Position numbers and translations under genes: made by a program | Notes under the pieces: generated by a model | Seen by the model: the letters and a program-made list of their open reading frames with translations, nothing else | Told to the model about the DNA's origin: nothing | The model's database searches: none | NCBI GenBank assembly: GCA_905116865.2 | Contig: CAJHNH020008463.1 | Span: 176,501-240,500 of the forward strand | Direction of reading: 5' to 3' | Length of the DNA: 64,000 bases | From: Candidula unifasciata | Lineage: Eukaryota > Mollusca > Gastropoda > Stylommatophora > Geomitridae | Part shown: positions 12,401 to 19,582 of the stretch, piece by piece | Position numbering within the stretch: position 1 is the stretch's first letter | How the letters are laid out: every line of letters begins with the position of its first letter

Positions 12401-15122
12401 AGATTTTTAATTCCAAATTTTGCCATCACAGTGCCGTTAGGCTACTCTTTTCAATGTCCAAATGCCAAGGGAGTTTTTAACGTGCTCAACTATATACATG
12501 TACATAAGTTTCCAATTTTACTACCCAGAGACCAGTGGAAATGACTAGAAGTAAAGGTGGAAAAATCCCAGCCTTCACCGCGGCCTGAACCCAGGACCTC
12601 CAGCATTCAAGGAGGATGCCATGCCTTTGGACCACTCAGCCCCCCTGTGGATAATTTAAAAAAAGAACACAATAACTGTCAAATACGTCATTACTGCCAG
12701 TACTTACCACTTCTGCAGTACCAGGCAACAGGTTTTTGAATCTGAGGATTTAGGGCTCTCCCAACAGAAAAACCCATAGCCTTACAGACGATTTGAACCT
12801 CTGCCTCCTAAACAGCATTTGTAACCACTAAGCCAGCCACTCCTCAGCAAATAACTTCTGAACTATATTTTAAGTTACAATAACAGTGTTGAATCCTGCT
12901 AGAATTTCCTGTCTAAATTACTAGAGAGTAAAACTATTATGTATATGTCTTTTAGGTAACCTACCTATAGTCGTATTCTCTGGAACTACAATTATTGACA
13001 GAAAGGTTCCTGGCTTTGGAGGACTGTTGCTCTCAACTGAAATAATGTAAAATCATAACTGGTAAGGACTGTTACTCTCAGCTGAAATAATGTAAAATCA
13101 CAACTGGTAAAACAGAACGTCTTACAACATGGCAGCTTATTCTGATATTTATTGTGTGTATTTATAGTTTACTGTTATTTTTTTAAAAACAGGGTGCCAT
13201 TTAAATAAACAGAGGTGTGGGGGGGGGGGGGGGGGGGCTTGAGGCTATTAAATATTATATATTTATAAAGTAAAGACAATGTATTGATTGGCACTCATAG
13301 AAAGAAGTAGAAAACTAGAACACACTAAACATCATAAAAATTGAAAGCTAAGTTACCATGCCGGGAATCGAACCTGTCACCTCCAGACAGTTCGATTCCG
13401 GGCACGGTAACTATAGCTTTCAGTTTTTATGTTGGCTATTGTGTGGTTTCTATTTTTCTACTTCTTTCTATGAGTGCCGATCAATAAACTGTTTGTTACT
13501 TTATTAATTTCAAAAGGATTGACATGCAACACTAACATGGACACACACTCAGACTAGTACTATTGGAACTGGAACTTTGCCTTTGATGCTGAAGATGGGG
13601 GTGGAGCCCTAGTGAGAAATACCTCCAGTGTTTTAATGATGGTTCTTAGAACTTTCAGTCCCATGGGGTTTAGCATCAGTGGCCCAAGGGGTTTAGCATC
13701 AGTGGCCCAAGGGGTTTAGCATCAGTGGCCCAAGGGGTTTAGCATCAGTGGCATAAGGGGTTTAGCATCAGTGGCCTAAGGGGTTTAGCATCTGTGGCAC
13801 AAGGGGTTTAGCATCAGTGGCCCAAGGGGTTTAGCATCAGTGGCCCAAGGGGTTTAGCATCAGTGGCATAAGGGGTTTAGCATCAGTGGCATAAGGGGTT
13901 TAGCATCTGTGGCATAAGGGGTTTAGCATCAGTCGCATAAGGGGTTTAGCATCAGTGGCCCAAGGGGTTTAGCATCAGTGGCATAAGGGGTTTAGCATCA
14001 GTGGCATAAGGGGTTTAGCATCAGTGGCCTAAGGGGTTTAGCATCTGTGGCACAAGGGGTTTAGCATCAGTGGCCCAAGGGGTTTAGCATCAGTGGCCCA
14101 AGGGGTTTAGCATCATTGGCCCAAGGGGTTTAGCATCAGTGGCATAAGGGGTTTAGCATCTGTGGCATAAGGGGTTTAGCCTCAGTGACCCAAAGGGTAA
14201 AAAACAGAGAAATGTATAATCAGTGCATCTTGCATTCACTGGTCTTCAAGGAAGGAACCTATGAACGTATAATACATTGACTGCGACAAAAAGAGGAAAT
14301 GCTGCTAAACTCAGCTATTAATTTTATCAACACTATATTATTTAGGAGTAATGGTACAGAAGGCTCTTGGTCTAATATGGCATCATATAGGCAAGGTAGA
14401 CCGTGAAGTTATTATTTTTTCTGGCAGCGGTTTGCTACTGCAGTTTTACCATATGAACTGGAGTCTATGGTTTTGTTGCCTGAGTTAAGTGCTTGGTGCA
14501 GCACTGTGAGCTTTGTACTGCATGTGGAATGACTTTTGTCAATGCCCACAGTGGCTGTGTCATGATATTCAGAAATGAAAAAGCAGGTTACCAGATTGCA
14601 TTTTGGATGGCAAAAAACCGTATGCAATAATACTGTACGTTTATGGCCATCTTATTTGTTAAAGAATGTTTAAATTTTACTGGTAACTGTTTTGGTAGTT
14701 TTTTCAGCAGGACTGATTCGACATTAGAATTAAATATCGTAAGCTTGGAAACTTGAGCTGCCATTTCTATTGTCTTCAACTGCTGCCAAAACTTACAATA
14801 TTTTCAACATTTTCAGTTATCCATTAGAAAGAACTATAAATCTAAACCACAAAATGAACGATGTAAATCAAATGTTGACAAAATGAACAAGACATGTGAA
14901 GAATGCAATGAAGCATCACTAGCATTTGCTAATCTTTAACAAAGTATATTTACATTTATGAGCATGTTAATTATTGCTGCATCATAAGAAGCTACCTACC
15001 CTGCACAAGCAGCAGCAATATAAGCAGGATGATCTTTAGCATGCATCGATGACAGATTGGTTGACTCGACAACTGGATGGTATCTGGTGGGCTGAAGTTT
15101 ACTCCAGAGGCAGCCATGGATG
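332..15122 (-). CDS. Non-classical cadherin gene, 5' part (8 exons, incomplete)
   Basis: Eight exons on the minus strand (15122-15000, 13036-12965, 8129-7954, 6232-6182, 4662-4573, 4148-4065, 1390-1379, 451-332) each have AG acceptors and GT donors. They join without frame break into 241 codons from the ATG at 15117. The product begins with a leucine-rich signal segment, followed by two calcium-dependent cadherin repeats. EC1 shows VPEN, SDADG and LDRDY and ends in a DVNDVAP linker. EC2 shows VKEN, AEDPDNG, a glycine-containing F-x-I-x(4)-NGVI strand and LDYE. These are the conserved Ca2+-binding motifs of the family. The short exons and lack of a long prodomain fit non-classical types (CDH23, CDHR or fat-like) rather than classical cadherins; the exact orthologue cannot be fixed. 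The protein should be a cell-surface adhesion molecule, with further repeats and the membrane segment beyond the left edge. Introns hold SINE and LINE debris. Confidence 0.9.
455..720. repeat. Degenerate ATG/ATA-rich low-complexity tract
   Basis: Imperfect trinucleotide-like (gatgat, aataat, gtgatgat) sequence in the intron next to the 332-451 exon. It opens spurious reading frames on both strands rich in Met and Ile. Such tracts resemble the ATG-repeat tails of the RTE-like elements elsewhere in the window. Confidence 0.7.
865..952 (-). repeat. SINE family A fragment
   Basis: Matches the body of family A in reverse orientation: gtggccacctttacttcc, then ggatactcattttaggctg, then gttgaccctgga. 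Truncated on both sides. Confidence 0.6.
968..1245 (-). repeat. Dispersed repeat family M, copy 1
   Basis: Shares ordered blocks with 8450-8800: ttcttc...ctgccctttatcc, gagcata, gcatgcagct, atctttttaacttcattct, tagttcctttctct, and a poly-T/G tract followed by ctttatttttatgcc. Probably a retroelement fragment; no coding domain was recognised. Confidence 0.55.
1379..1390 (-). CDS. Cadherin 12-base microexon (SNAQ)
   Basis: TCAAATGCTCAG lies between a strong acceptor (tattttTCAG) and a consensus donor (gtgagt), encoding Ser-Asn-Ala-Gln in phase 0. It sits between the EC2 exons at 4065 and 332 and reads FTME-SNAQ-AADEEY, which fits cadherin spacing between strands. Without it the frame is kept, so it could be an alternatively used cassette. 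Confidence 0.65.
1838..1857. repeat. Poly-C tract
   Basis: 16 consecutive C. One of about fifteen G or C homopolymer runs of 10 bases or more in this window. Confidence 0.9.
2112..2340 (+). repeat. SINE family G, 5'-truncated
   Basis: Carries the family G body (gagtgcatctgcctgagaggcaagga, cagtctgcatac, aaaactcaggttttggaaca, aaccagaactttctgccag) and the tail ctggtgaacgcaaagaagaagaag. Lies in a cadherin intron. Followed at 2373 by an (ATT)n stretch. Confidence 0.8.
3171..3450 (+). repeat. SINE family A, full length, with 13-bp TSD
   Basis: 280 bp. The head agtcgccatggcggaacgg...ataggttctctccc has tRNA-like A- and B-box positions. The body ends ggaaaagggtcctttactta with a T-rich tail. The flanks are perfect duplicates attgcaaaaacag at 3158-3170 and 3451-3463, showing retroposition and defining the ends of the family. 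It sits in a cadherin intron. Confidence 0.92.
3636..3880 (-). repeat. RTE-like LINE 3' end
   Basis: On the minus strand a degenerate C-terminal frame ends YRPRQFARQL directly before a (GATGAT)n tail (3668-3686). The same 3' sequence (aactggcgtgggcgat) recurs at 25295 and, diverged, at 61905, each beside an ATG-repeat tail. Coding capacity is lost. Confidence 0.65.
3926..3957. repeat. Poly-C then (CA)n
   Basis: 14 C followed by a short CA repeat, in an intron. Confidence 0.9.
4065..4148 (-). CDS. Cadherin exon: EC2 Ca-binding segment
   Basis: 84 bases, phase 0-0, acceptor actttcag and donor GAG|gtatac. Encodes NAKNGSVIFNGVSAEDPDNG followed by RGVLFTME. EN (joined to the previous exon) and AEDPDNG are the PEN- and DxD-equivalent calcium motifs of EC2. 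Confidence 0.9.
4573..4662 (-). CDS. Cadherin exon: EC1-EC2 linker
   Basis: 90 bases, phase 0-0, acceptor tgtttcag and donor GAG|gttagg. Encodes the last strand of EC1, the linker SDVNDVAPKF and the first strand of EC2 (NLPYEVTVKE). In the usual DxNDNAP linker the second Asn is Val here. This is the most diagnostic cadherin signature in the window. Confidence 0.95.
4825..5130 (+). repeat. EN-RT-RNase H LINE, C-terminal fragment
   Basis: Degenerate frames match the end of the RNase H-bearing element best preserved at 45637-46350: GELMYDKLDIVRAL, then GVTRGSGRRSTLKGRAKW, NQTVTGAMGIGTLNLLLK, and a tail reading as in GPECYDV. Stops and shifts are present. Lies in a cadherin intron on the opposite strand. 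Confidence 0.75.
5690..6090 (+). repeat. RTE-like LINE 3' end
   Basis: A degenerate frame reads EIGHRQSRQFVHVLRREKL, then a K/R-rich stretch, and ends before a (GATGAT)n tail at 6075-6088. The order matches the IKKRQSTFIGHVMRR / GRPRE C-terminus at 23564-23752. Several frame breaks; intronic. Confidence 0.6.
6182..6232 (-). CDS. Cadherin exon: end of EC1
   Basis: 51 bases, phase 0-0, acceptor tttttgcag and donor ACT|gtaaga. Encodes APNQRYLYFTVSDGAST, the F-strand of EC1 with the V-S-D-G pattern that normally closes a cadherin repeat. Confidence 0.85.
6991..7264 (-). repeat. SINE family A, full length, with 11-bp TSD
   Basis: 274 bp in reverse orientation between perfect duplicates aattctggttt (6980-6990 and 7265-7275). 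Head (right end) resembles a tRNA: ggagcggctagatgctcgccgc...gtgggttcgttccctgg. Intronic. Confidence 0.9.
7401..7424. repeat. Poly-G tract
   Basis: 16 consecutive G preceded by gggtggt; intronic. Confidence 0.9.
7585..7812 (+). repeat. SINE family L
   Basis: Collinear with 30425-30700: gggttcgactccagctgcaa, tggtttcgacactggtaccaaga, gcaatggcaaaccac, taaaatttgcctaaa, aaccaca, gttggctctg, ctgtaaatgatacgcaac. The B-box-like gggttcgactcc supports a tRNA origin. Intronic. Confidence 0.75.
7954..8129 (-). CDS. Cadherin exon: core of EC1
   Basis: 176 bases, acceptor cttccag and donor TAT|gtaagt. Joined to the previous exon it reads PENTTIGSIIGNITASDADG, then a strand region, and ends in LDRDY. SDADG and LDRDY are the DxD and LDRE-type calcium motifs. 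The aspartate in LDRDY replaces the usual glutamate. Leaves in phase 0. Confidence 0.9.
8285..8410. repeat. SINE family H body fragment
   Basis: Shares gctgagctgtaaaccgcaacacaacaggccaaccatcc with the two complete family H copies at 41100-41600. No head is visible. Intronic. Confidence 0.5.
8450..8800 (-). repeat. Dispersed repeat family M, copy 2
   Basis: Partner of 968-1245 with the same block order, including ctatctttttaacttcactctttagctccc and a poly-T/G tract before tctttatttatatgcc. Confidence 0.55.
8835..9045 (+). repeat. SINE family A, diverged
   Basis: Body blocks ttgaccttggttcctaggtc, aaaatgggt, gtcctgggaagtaa and tgctgacca match family A. The head keeps cttgggttcaaacctg, but the tail is decayed. 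Intronic. Confidence 0.65.
9120..9290 (-). repeat. SINE family I, single copy
   Basis: Matches the left arm of the palindrome at 13263-13505: attgaccggcactcatagaaagaagtagaa, catcataaaaatggaaagcta, gcgaatcaaacctgtccc. Read on the minus strand the last block is a B-box-like tRNA head. Intronic. Confidence 0.7.
9580..9855 (-). repeat. RTE-like LINE C-terminus, degenerate
   Basis: Minus-strand frames read HQKTTMKWFGHQARMP, then VEDLGKIWSDDIKNSLTAI and DRAHQRTLHLPPTL. This is the order of the better copy at 59153-59644 (IEWFGHLMRMQ...WIDNI...ATHLAQDRKLRLPTTL). Frameshifted. Confidence 0.65.
9895..10075 (+). repeat. RTE-like LINE 3' end with ATG-repeat tail
   Basis: A short frame reading EREGRPRKKISN (the GRPR motif common to these C-termini) runs into poly-A and a gatgatgatgataat tail at 10055-10070. 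Confidence 0.5.
10108..10240 (+). repeat. Dispersed repeat, partner of 11951-12075
   Basis: catgattgttatttattaaac...ctaccatacatctcaagaatcttgg and tggtaaaattagaaga are shared in order with 11951-12075. Function unknown. Confidence 0.65.
10389..10690 (+). repeat. EN-RT-RNase H LINE, C-terminal fragment
   Basis: Reads GVLGNEQADRLACSLP at the start (end of RNase H), then VTRGSGQLHSEEERQAYNQT and FGTLS, and a decayed EC-C tail. Same order as 11088-11575 and 45637-46350; stops present. Confidence 0.75.
10845..11010 (+). repeat. Family B SINE-like element, diverged
   Basis: Contains atcctcatccaaatggtggcag, gtcaccaggtgttggtcgct and a gacctggtggagt end, collinear with other family B copies. Confidence 0.75.
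11088..11575 (+). repeat. EN-RT-RNase H LINE 3' end
   Basis: An open frame from 11189 to 11515 begins within the last RNase H segment (HAGIVSNEQADRLTG). It continues through APLGGELIHNKADVVKVLWE, MRRLGVIRGSCRLTTLRGKA, NQIVIGTISIGTLLWLLKM and ends EHTWEGPECYDV. Upstream bases encode VRAEWQASL in another frame. The 3' end is (GTTGA)n and then an inverted repeat (11508-11567). It is a truncated copy, not a host gene. Confidence 0.8.
11951..12260 (+). repeat. Dispersed repeat with ~113-bp internal tandem duplication
   Basis: The left part matches 10108-10240. From 12052 the block tggtaaaattagaa...acactttggggtagaacag, tggaacaacacctgtctgagatgaa, gtttgtttgt, aaggttta occurs twice in tandem with few differences. 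Confidence 0.7.
12300..12650 (-). repeat. SINE family F, full length
   Basis: On the minus strand a tRNA-like head (ggctgagtggtccaaaggcatggc, then ggaggtcctgggttcagg) is followed by the body. It ends ctcaggcttgagttagaagtagaaa. The same head, body and tail are found in direct orientation at 46830-47178. Family usually ends in a GAAG-rich tail. Confidence 0.8.
12965..13036 (-). CDS. Cadherin exon: N-terminus of EC1
   Basis: 72 bases, phase 1 to phase 1. It encodes ESNSPPKPGTFLSIIVVPENTTI and ends ATAG|gtaggt. The PEN motif is the first calcium-binding glutamate segment of a cadherin repeat. The acceptor (cattatttcag) is the inner of two tandemly duplicated copies; see the duplication at 13020-13110. 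Confidence 0.85.
13020..13110. repeat. 45-bp tandem duplication spanning a splice acceptor
   Basis: ggactgttgctctcaactgaaataatgtaaaatcataactggtaa and a close copy lie head to tail. The first copy holds the last bases of the cadherin exon 12965-13036 and its acceptor. The second carries a complete copy of the acceptor (minus strand cattatttcag|CTGAGAG). Confidence 0.9.
13209..13240. repeat. Poly-G tract
   Basis: 19 consecutive G next to the SINE I palindrome. Confidence 0.9.
13263..13505. repeat. Palindrome of two SINE family I copies
   Basis: Left arm 13263-13373 and right arm 13390-13505 are inverted copies with a roughly 16-base spacer. Each carries the family I sequence (cactcatagaaagaagtagaaa...gggaatcgaac). 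The B-box-like head ends face each other at the centre. The transcript would form a long hairpin. Confidence 0.85.
13545..13660 (+). repeat. EN-RT-RNase H LINE, extreme 3' fragment
   Basis: actattggaactggaactttgcc, tgctgaagatgggggtgg and ttttaatgatggttctta match the terminal coding and 3' end of the family (IGTL..LLKM). Flanks the 23-bp minisatellite. Confidence 0.6.
13663..14197. repeat. 23-bp minisatellite, about 23 copies
   Basis: Unit ggggtttagcatcagtggcc plus caa. Variants at the last five bases (cccaa, cataa, cctaa, cacaa) and cag/ctg recur in the same order, suggesting a higher-order unit of several repeats. Lies in the intron between the first two known cadherin coding exons. Confidence 0.95.
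14200..14990. other. Unassigned intron sequence
   Basis: AT-rich, ordinary-looking intron sequence. No repeat family or coding motif was recognised; the short reading frames here show no domain. Confidence 0.5.
15000..15122 (-). CDS. Cadherin exon with start codon and signal segment
   Basis: The acceptor is ttttcag|catccATGG, so only five bases precede the ATG at 15117 and at least one upstream exon must exist. The exon encodes 39 codons plus one base. It opens MAASGVNF and ends in MLKIILLILLLLVQ, a hydrophobic signal-peptide core. A second in-frame ATG at 15042 starts exactly at this core and would give a conventional signal peptide, so either start is possible; the first has G at +4. The donor is CAGG|gtaggt, phase 1, and the next exon supplies TT to make Val. 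Confidence 0.8.
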
Positions 15123-15309
15123 CTGAAAAGTGAGATCAAAATGCTTATTAAAAGAGTATATAACGTCTCAGTCCCTGGCAGATGCTTCTTTAGTGACCAA
15201 AACAGGGGTAACTGTAGTCGAGCTGTATCAAAAAATAAATCCAATGAACGATATCTAGGAAGTTAATAAGGGCTGGGAATCACCCCAGAAAACAATAAAA
15301 TGTTTAACC

Positions 15310-15535
15310 AAAACCTTTGTCAAGTAAGTCCAGGGTTCAAATTTGCATTTTACTCGATTTTTTTTCAAAAGTAACCTTGGCTCCCAGATCAACTCAGCTT
15401 AAAATAGGTAGCGGATAAAGTCCTGAAAAGCAAAGGTGGCCATCACAATAATGACCCCAACACCTATTGAGTGCTGATTGGTCTATAAAATATATGTCTA
15501 GCACTATATACCTCCGTGGGTGTTAGTCATGGGCA
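15310..15535 (+). repeat. SINE family A, diverged
   Basis: Body blocks aaccttggctcccagatcaactcagc, aaaataggta, agtcctgaaaagcaaaggtggcc and attggtctataaaatatatgtctagcactatat. The head keeps ccagggttcaaattt; the tail is lost. Confidence 0.75.
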
Positions 15536-15891
15536 GTGACAAGAGCACACAGAAGCCAGCTTCAGTCATCAGAAATGAGGTAATCTGAGAAATATTGTCA
15601 ACGTGACAAAGAGTCACAAAGTTAACAGAGAATATGTCATGATCTTGAAACCCATAAGTCGGGCAGTCTCTCTGGCAAACACCCCAAGGTAGAAGAGGTC
15701 GACAAAGTAAGTATGAACTTTATGCCCAGTACGCCTCATGGCGTGGAAAATGACCTTTTTAAGTTAATAAATATCACAACAAGAAAAAGAATCTCTACAA
15801 CCGGGAAGTTATTTGATTGATGGGCTGATGTCTAGGAGTCATGTTCTTATTGTGATGCTTTGAGAATGTTCTGTTGTTTAAGGATCCAAGG

Positions 15892-16252
15892 AGGAGTGGT
15901 TGGCTGAACGGTTAAGGATACTAGGCTCTCTTGCAGAAGACCCAAATTGAAATCCGCAAACCCCCCTGTGGGTTCCGAGGCCCCATTGTGGGGAAAACAA
16001 GAATAGACCCACTGCCTCTTAAAAGCATGTCGTAAGAGTCGACTAATTGGGGAGTTTCCTTTGAAGTCGTAGTGCATCTGCCGGAGAGGCAAGGAACCAA
16101 CAGTCTGTATTCAAGAGAATGAAATCTGTAAAACTGATGCACATGCAACACTCAGGTTCTGGAGCAGGACTGCAGTTCGGTAATGGACGAGCAACCAGAA
16201 CTTTCCGCCAGAGTGTACAGCTGGTGAACGCAAAGAAGAAAAAGAAGAAATC
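15892..16252 (+). repeat. SINE family G, full length
   Basis: About 360 bp. The head gagtggttggctgaacggttaaggatacta has an A-box-like TGGCTGAACGG. The body runs through cccactgcctcttaaaagcatgtcgtaagagtcgacta, gtgcatctgccggagaggcaagga and cagaactttccgccag, and ends ctggtgaacgcaaagaagaa. This is the best reference copy of the family. Confidence 0.85.
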
Positions 16253-16360
16253 CTCAGCAAGGCAGATTTATTTTCTGTCTGGGGCAAAAATAAAATCCAA
16301 CCCTGCACAGTTTATGGTGACAGAAGTAGCCATTCAGCCCTAACTCCTCAGGCTCCAAGA

Positions 16361-16392
16361 TACCTGCTCCCCCCCCCCCCCCCCCCCCCCAA
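16361..16392. repeat. Poly-C tract (22 bases)
   Basis: 22 consecutive C after ctgct. One of the longest homopolymers here; length may be unreliable in an assembly. Confidence 0.9.
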
Positions 16393-16611
16393 CTCCTCCC
16401 ATTCCCCCGCCAACATTGCAAAAGTGGTAATACAGACAGTAATGGCAACTGAGCTTTCCTGTTGAGCTTCTTTGACATTGCTCATAAAAGTGTTACTTTA
16501 ACTCGACTCAGTCAAAGAAACAGTTACTTCAATGTGTATATTCAAGTATGAAGGGAGCTCACTCTTTCTGTCCCTGTAGCTTAGCACAACATTCCCAATA
16601 ATGGAGATAAA

Positions 16612-16842
16612 AGTAAAGGGCCCTTTTACACACCTTCAGGTGTATTGGGAATATAGGGCTAGACTTATATTTTACAGAGACTAATGGGCACTGAGCGGAT
16701 GATGTGGTCAACATTATACCAGCTGCCTTCACTTTCCAGGACTTTACTAGGTGACCAGTTAAGGCTAGGTCAACCTGGGAGCCAAGGTTATTTTTGAAAA
16801 AAATTCCAGCTCCAGCAGGGTCTGAACCCACGACCTTCCAAA
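16612..16842 (-). repeat. SINE family A, 5'-truncated
   Basis: Reverse copy: agtaaagggcccttttacacaccttcagg, agggctagacttatatttt, gatgatgtggtcaacatta, cctgggagccaaggtta, tctgaacccacgaccttcc. Lacks the A-box part of the head. Confidence 0.85.
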
Positions 16843-17099
16843 AATGTTGGAGACAGCTGGGGGGAAAAATTATGAAAAAGTTACTTTTGAAGAGATTGAA
16901 TGTGCAGTGCCAGCAATCCTGGGAAATTCAGATTTCTTTATTATGATCAGACCAAATGTACAAAGTTTAAGAACACATTACCTGATGGCCAGGATTCAAT
17001 GGGAAAACATTATTTAAATACACATCATGTTCTGTTTAAGACTGAAAGAGTTAACATAATAACATACCTAACATAGCATAACACTTGACTCGTTAGGGT

Positions 17100-17350
17100 C
17101 GTGGAGGTGTATTGATGGAAGCACTGGCACATTACACCCGCCATCTTTGTCTCCGCTTGATGAATAATTGTTTGATAACTCAGTCCTGTCCATTTCTTGA
17201 TGTTGTCGTTCCAGGCTCTTCTTTGCCTTCCTCTTCTTCGACTACCCCCCTAATTTTCCTTGAAGTAGAGTCTTTGCAATCGAATCATGTCTCACCAGGT
17301 GCCAGAACCAAACTATCTTGCAACATTTGACCACTGCCAAGAGAGGCTTC
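17100..17350 (-). repeat. LINE C-terminus, degenerate
   Basis: Minus-strand frame reads VVKCCKIVWFWHLVRHDSIA then KTLLQGKLGG and a K/R-rich stretch. This is the K-x-WF-x-H-x(2)-RHDS-x(2)-KT-x-LQG pattern found at the C-terminus of RTE/CR1-like reverse transcriptases. Stops present. Confidence 0.6.
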
Positions 17351-17829
17351 TCAAGTCCGGCAAATTTGTATATTTTGTCTCTGACATTTTATTAGTTTTA
17401 TGTTAAATTAAGAGCATAACAAGGTAATAATATAACAGCTGGATGAAGCCCAAGGGGGTAAGGAAAATGCATACTATGTGAATAGAAACCAACAAACGCA
17501 TAGTAAGTTTCTAGGTATTTAAAGAGATAAAGATGTGAGGATCAAAGTCACTGCACTGGGTTTTTATCCAGTATGGCTCAGTCTCTCTACACAGAACAAT
17601 TTGTCACCCATTTTGCACACAACAGAAGACTCCACAGCTCAAACCACATTCCCTGGGGATCTCTGAAACACCTACACACATGAACCAAAGAGCAGGATCA
17701 GAAATTTATCACATGAGAGCATTAAGCGAACAGTTTACTTACTTCACCATAGAGATATCATATATTAAAAATTGATTCTAGTTTCTAAAGCTGTAATATT
17801 GATTAATTTTCATAGCCTTTTCTCGTCTA

Positions 17830-17935
17830 CAATGTGCAAATGTCAGGAATTGATAGAATTGTATTTTGCTTGGCAGCAGGGTGTATTGATATTATGGGAA
17901 ATGAAAGGGCAAATAGGGGGCTGATTATGCTCTTT
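17830..17935 (+). repeat. RNase H fragment of a LINE
   Basis: Reads FCLAAGCIDIMGNERANRGL, a decayed form of the terminal RNase H motif W-x-P-x-H-x-G-I-x-GNE-x-AD. No other part of the domain is present. Confidence 0.5.
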
Positions 17936-18049
17936 ATCTGTAGGTCAATCAATGAATCCATTATGAATACTCTTAACTACATTAAGTACTACACATTTCA
18001 TTCTGCTTGCTCATAGTCTCTTCTTTATCGCAGAGGAGGGCACTCACTT

Positions 18050-18440
18050 GCCCTGGCAATTTAAAAGGTTGCGAAAGGCTGAGGACATAGTCAAAAGCCA
18101 TTTGAATGTGGAAATCAAGGAGAAGCTACCACAATATTATTCTAAGAAACTTACCATGAAAGAAATACTGACACCTTTAAAGATTTGAACATCAAGGAAG
18201 ACTGGCTAGTTAAAAGCATCTTGTGTCAGAAGCTGAAATATGTTGACCATATCAAGCGCTATAAGTTGAGTAGAAAAAAAAATAATAGCAGAAGGCATGG
18301 TATTAGAAAGGAGAGGCAGGGGCTGATCAAGCATAAAGATGGGTACAGGATATGACTCCTTGGGTATAAGGTTGCAAACGTGGAAGAACTGGTGAGAGAC
18401 ATCGCTTTCAGGCAGACAGTGATGAAAGTGAATACAGGGC
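18050..18440 (+). repeat. LINE C-terminus, degenerate
   Basis: Frames read NIKEDWLVKSILCQKLKYVD then HIKRYK, a K/R-rich stretch, and ANVEELVRDIAF-x-QTVMKVNT. This is the usual end of an RTE-like reverse transcriptase. The part at 18090-18180 is repeated at 19130-19240. Confidence 0.65.
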
Positions 18441-18514
18441 TCTTAAAACTGTTTAAGCAAACATAACCAAAAAATGTCTATATAAGCTAAGATTAACAGG
18501 TGCATACATAGCCT

Positions 18515-18735
18515 ATATATATATTCAGTTTCGTCCTTTTTAGGATGACATTTTTTGTTTTTTGAAGCCCCACCCTGGCTTTTGCCAGGGGCCGCAATAT
18601 AGCAGGAGATTAATATGGCCAATTGTCTGAACACATTTTCTGGGACCTCTCCACGGTGATCCTCATCCACATGGTGGCACTTTGTGTCATCGGGTGTTTG
18701 TCACTTGTGTGATGTCCTGGTGGGGTAGAGAGTCA
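18515..18735 (+). repeat. Family B SINE-like element
   Basis: Starts tttcgtcctttttaggatga. Contains gccccaccctggcttttgcc, gggacctctccacggtgatc, ctcatccacatggtggcact and cgggtgtttgtc, and ends gatgtcctggtggggtag followed by agtcagtc. Imperfect flanking duplicate (ggtgcata...gcctat) on both sides. Confidence 0.9.
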
Positions 18736-19129
18736 GTCCGTCAGTCGGTGCATAGCCTATTACCCCCTTGCAAATGTTTCTACACATTTTGAGAGGGCGT
18801 GGGAGAGACGCTCAATGTGTCTGAGCTCCCAGGTTGCACGCCCCTGTCTGCCACATTTTAGTTTATCATAAGTGAAGGCCTCTAATGTTTATGAAAGCTC
18901 GTAATTACCTCATTACTCATGGTTATAATTCCAGACCAACTTCAACTCAACGGCTGCTAATTAATTGGCCCTTAGCGACATCTGTCAACGCATTTTCCAG
19001 TAATCTTCCTAACTTACTAAGCTCAGTGCTTATGGATAGCACACTGTCACACAAAGGCGTGACATAGGCAGATCCAGAGCAGACGTGAAAATCTAACAAA
19101 TTTTAGCTGTTGGAGAACGACAGAAGTTT

Positions 19130-19240
19130 TGGTTTGACATAGTCAAAAGCCATTTGAATGTGAACAGCAAGGGGAAACTACCACATTAGTAACCCAAGAA
19201 ACTTACCATAAAAGAAATACTGAACCTTAAGGCAGGCACA
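19130..19240 (+). repeat. Direct repeat of 18090-18180
   Basis: gacatagtcaaaagccatttgaatgtg, ggaaactaccaca, aagaaacttaccat and aaaagaaatactga repeat a LINE C-terminal segment lying about 1 kb to the left. Confidence 0.75.
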
Positions 19241-19556
19241 ATAGTGGTGTAACAACTATTAATTACTTGTCATTCAGCAAAGACCGTCGTTTATTGACTT
19301 TCTATCAAATTTAAAAATCCACAGATTAAAACCTAATGAAGAAAATCCTAAAGTTTTTCAAGCAAGTGTACCGGTAAAAGCCAACATACTACAATGGAAC
19401 TTCGATTTTGGAAAGCTTCCCTTTTTGAAAGATGTTTATTTTCTGGGCAAAACGTATCGGCTTCGGGGGAAAATTCGGGTCCTGAAAAGCGTATTCTGAA
19501 ACATGTACTTGCATAGATGCGATTGCGGTGGAAAGAGAAACATTGAGCATTGCAGA
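19240..19556. other. Unassigned sequence
   Basis: No domain or known repeat family recognised. Confidence 0.4.
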
Positions 19557-19582
19557 CCCCCCCCCCCCCCCCCCCCCCCCCC
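19557..19582. repeat. Poly-C tract (26 bases)
   Basis: 26 consecutive C, the longest homopolymer in the window. Confidence 0.95.

Noticed and set aside
13663..14197. CRISPR-like array
   Set aside because: Repeats are directly contiguous 23-bp units without unique spacers, in animal DNA.
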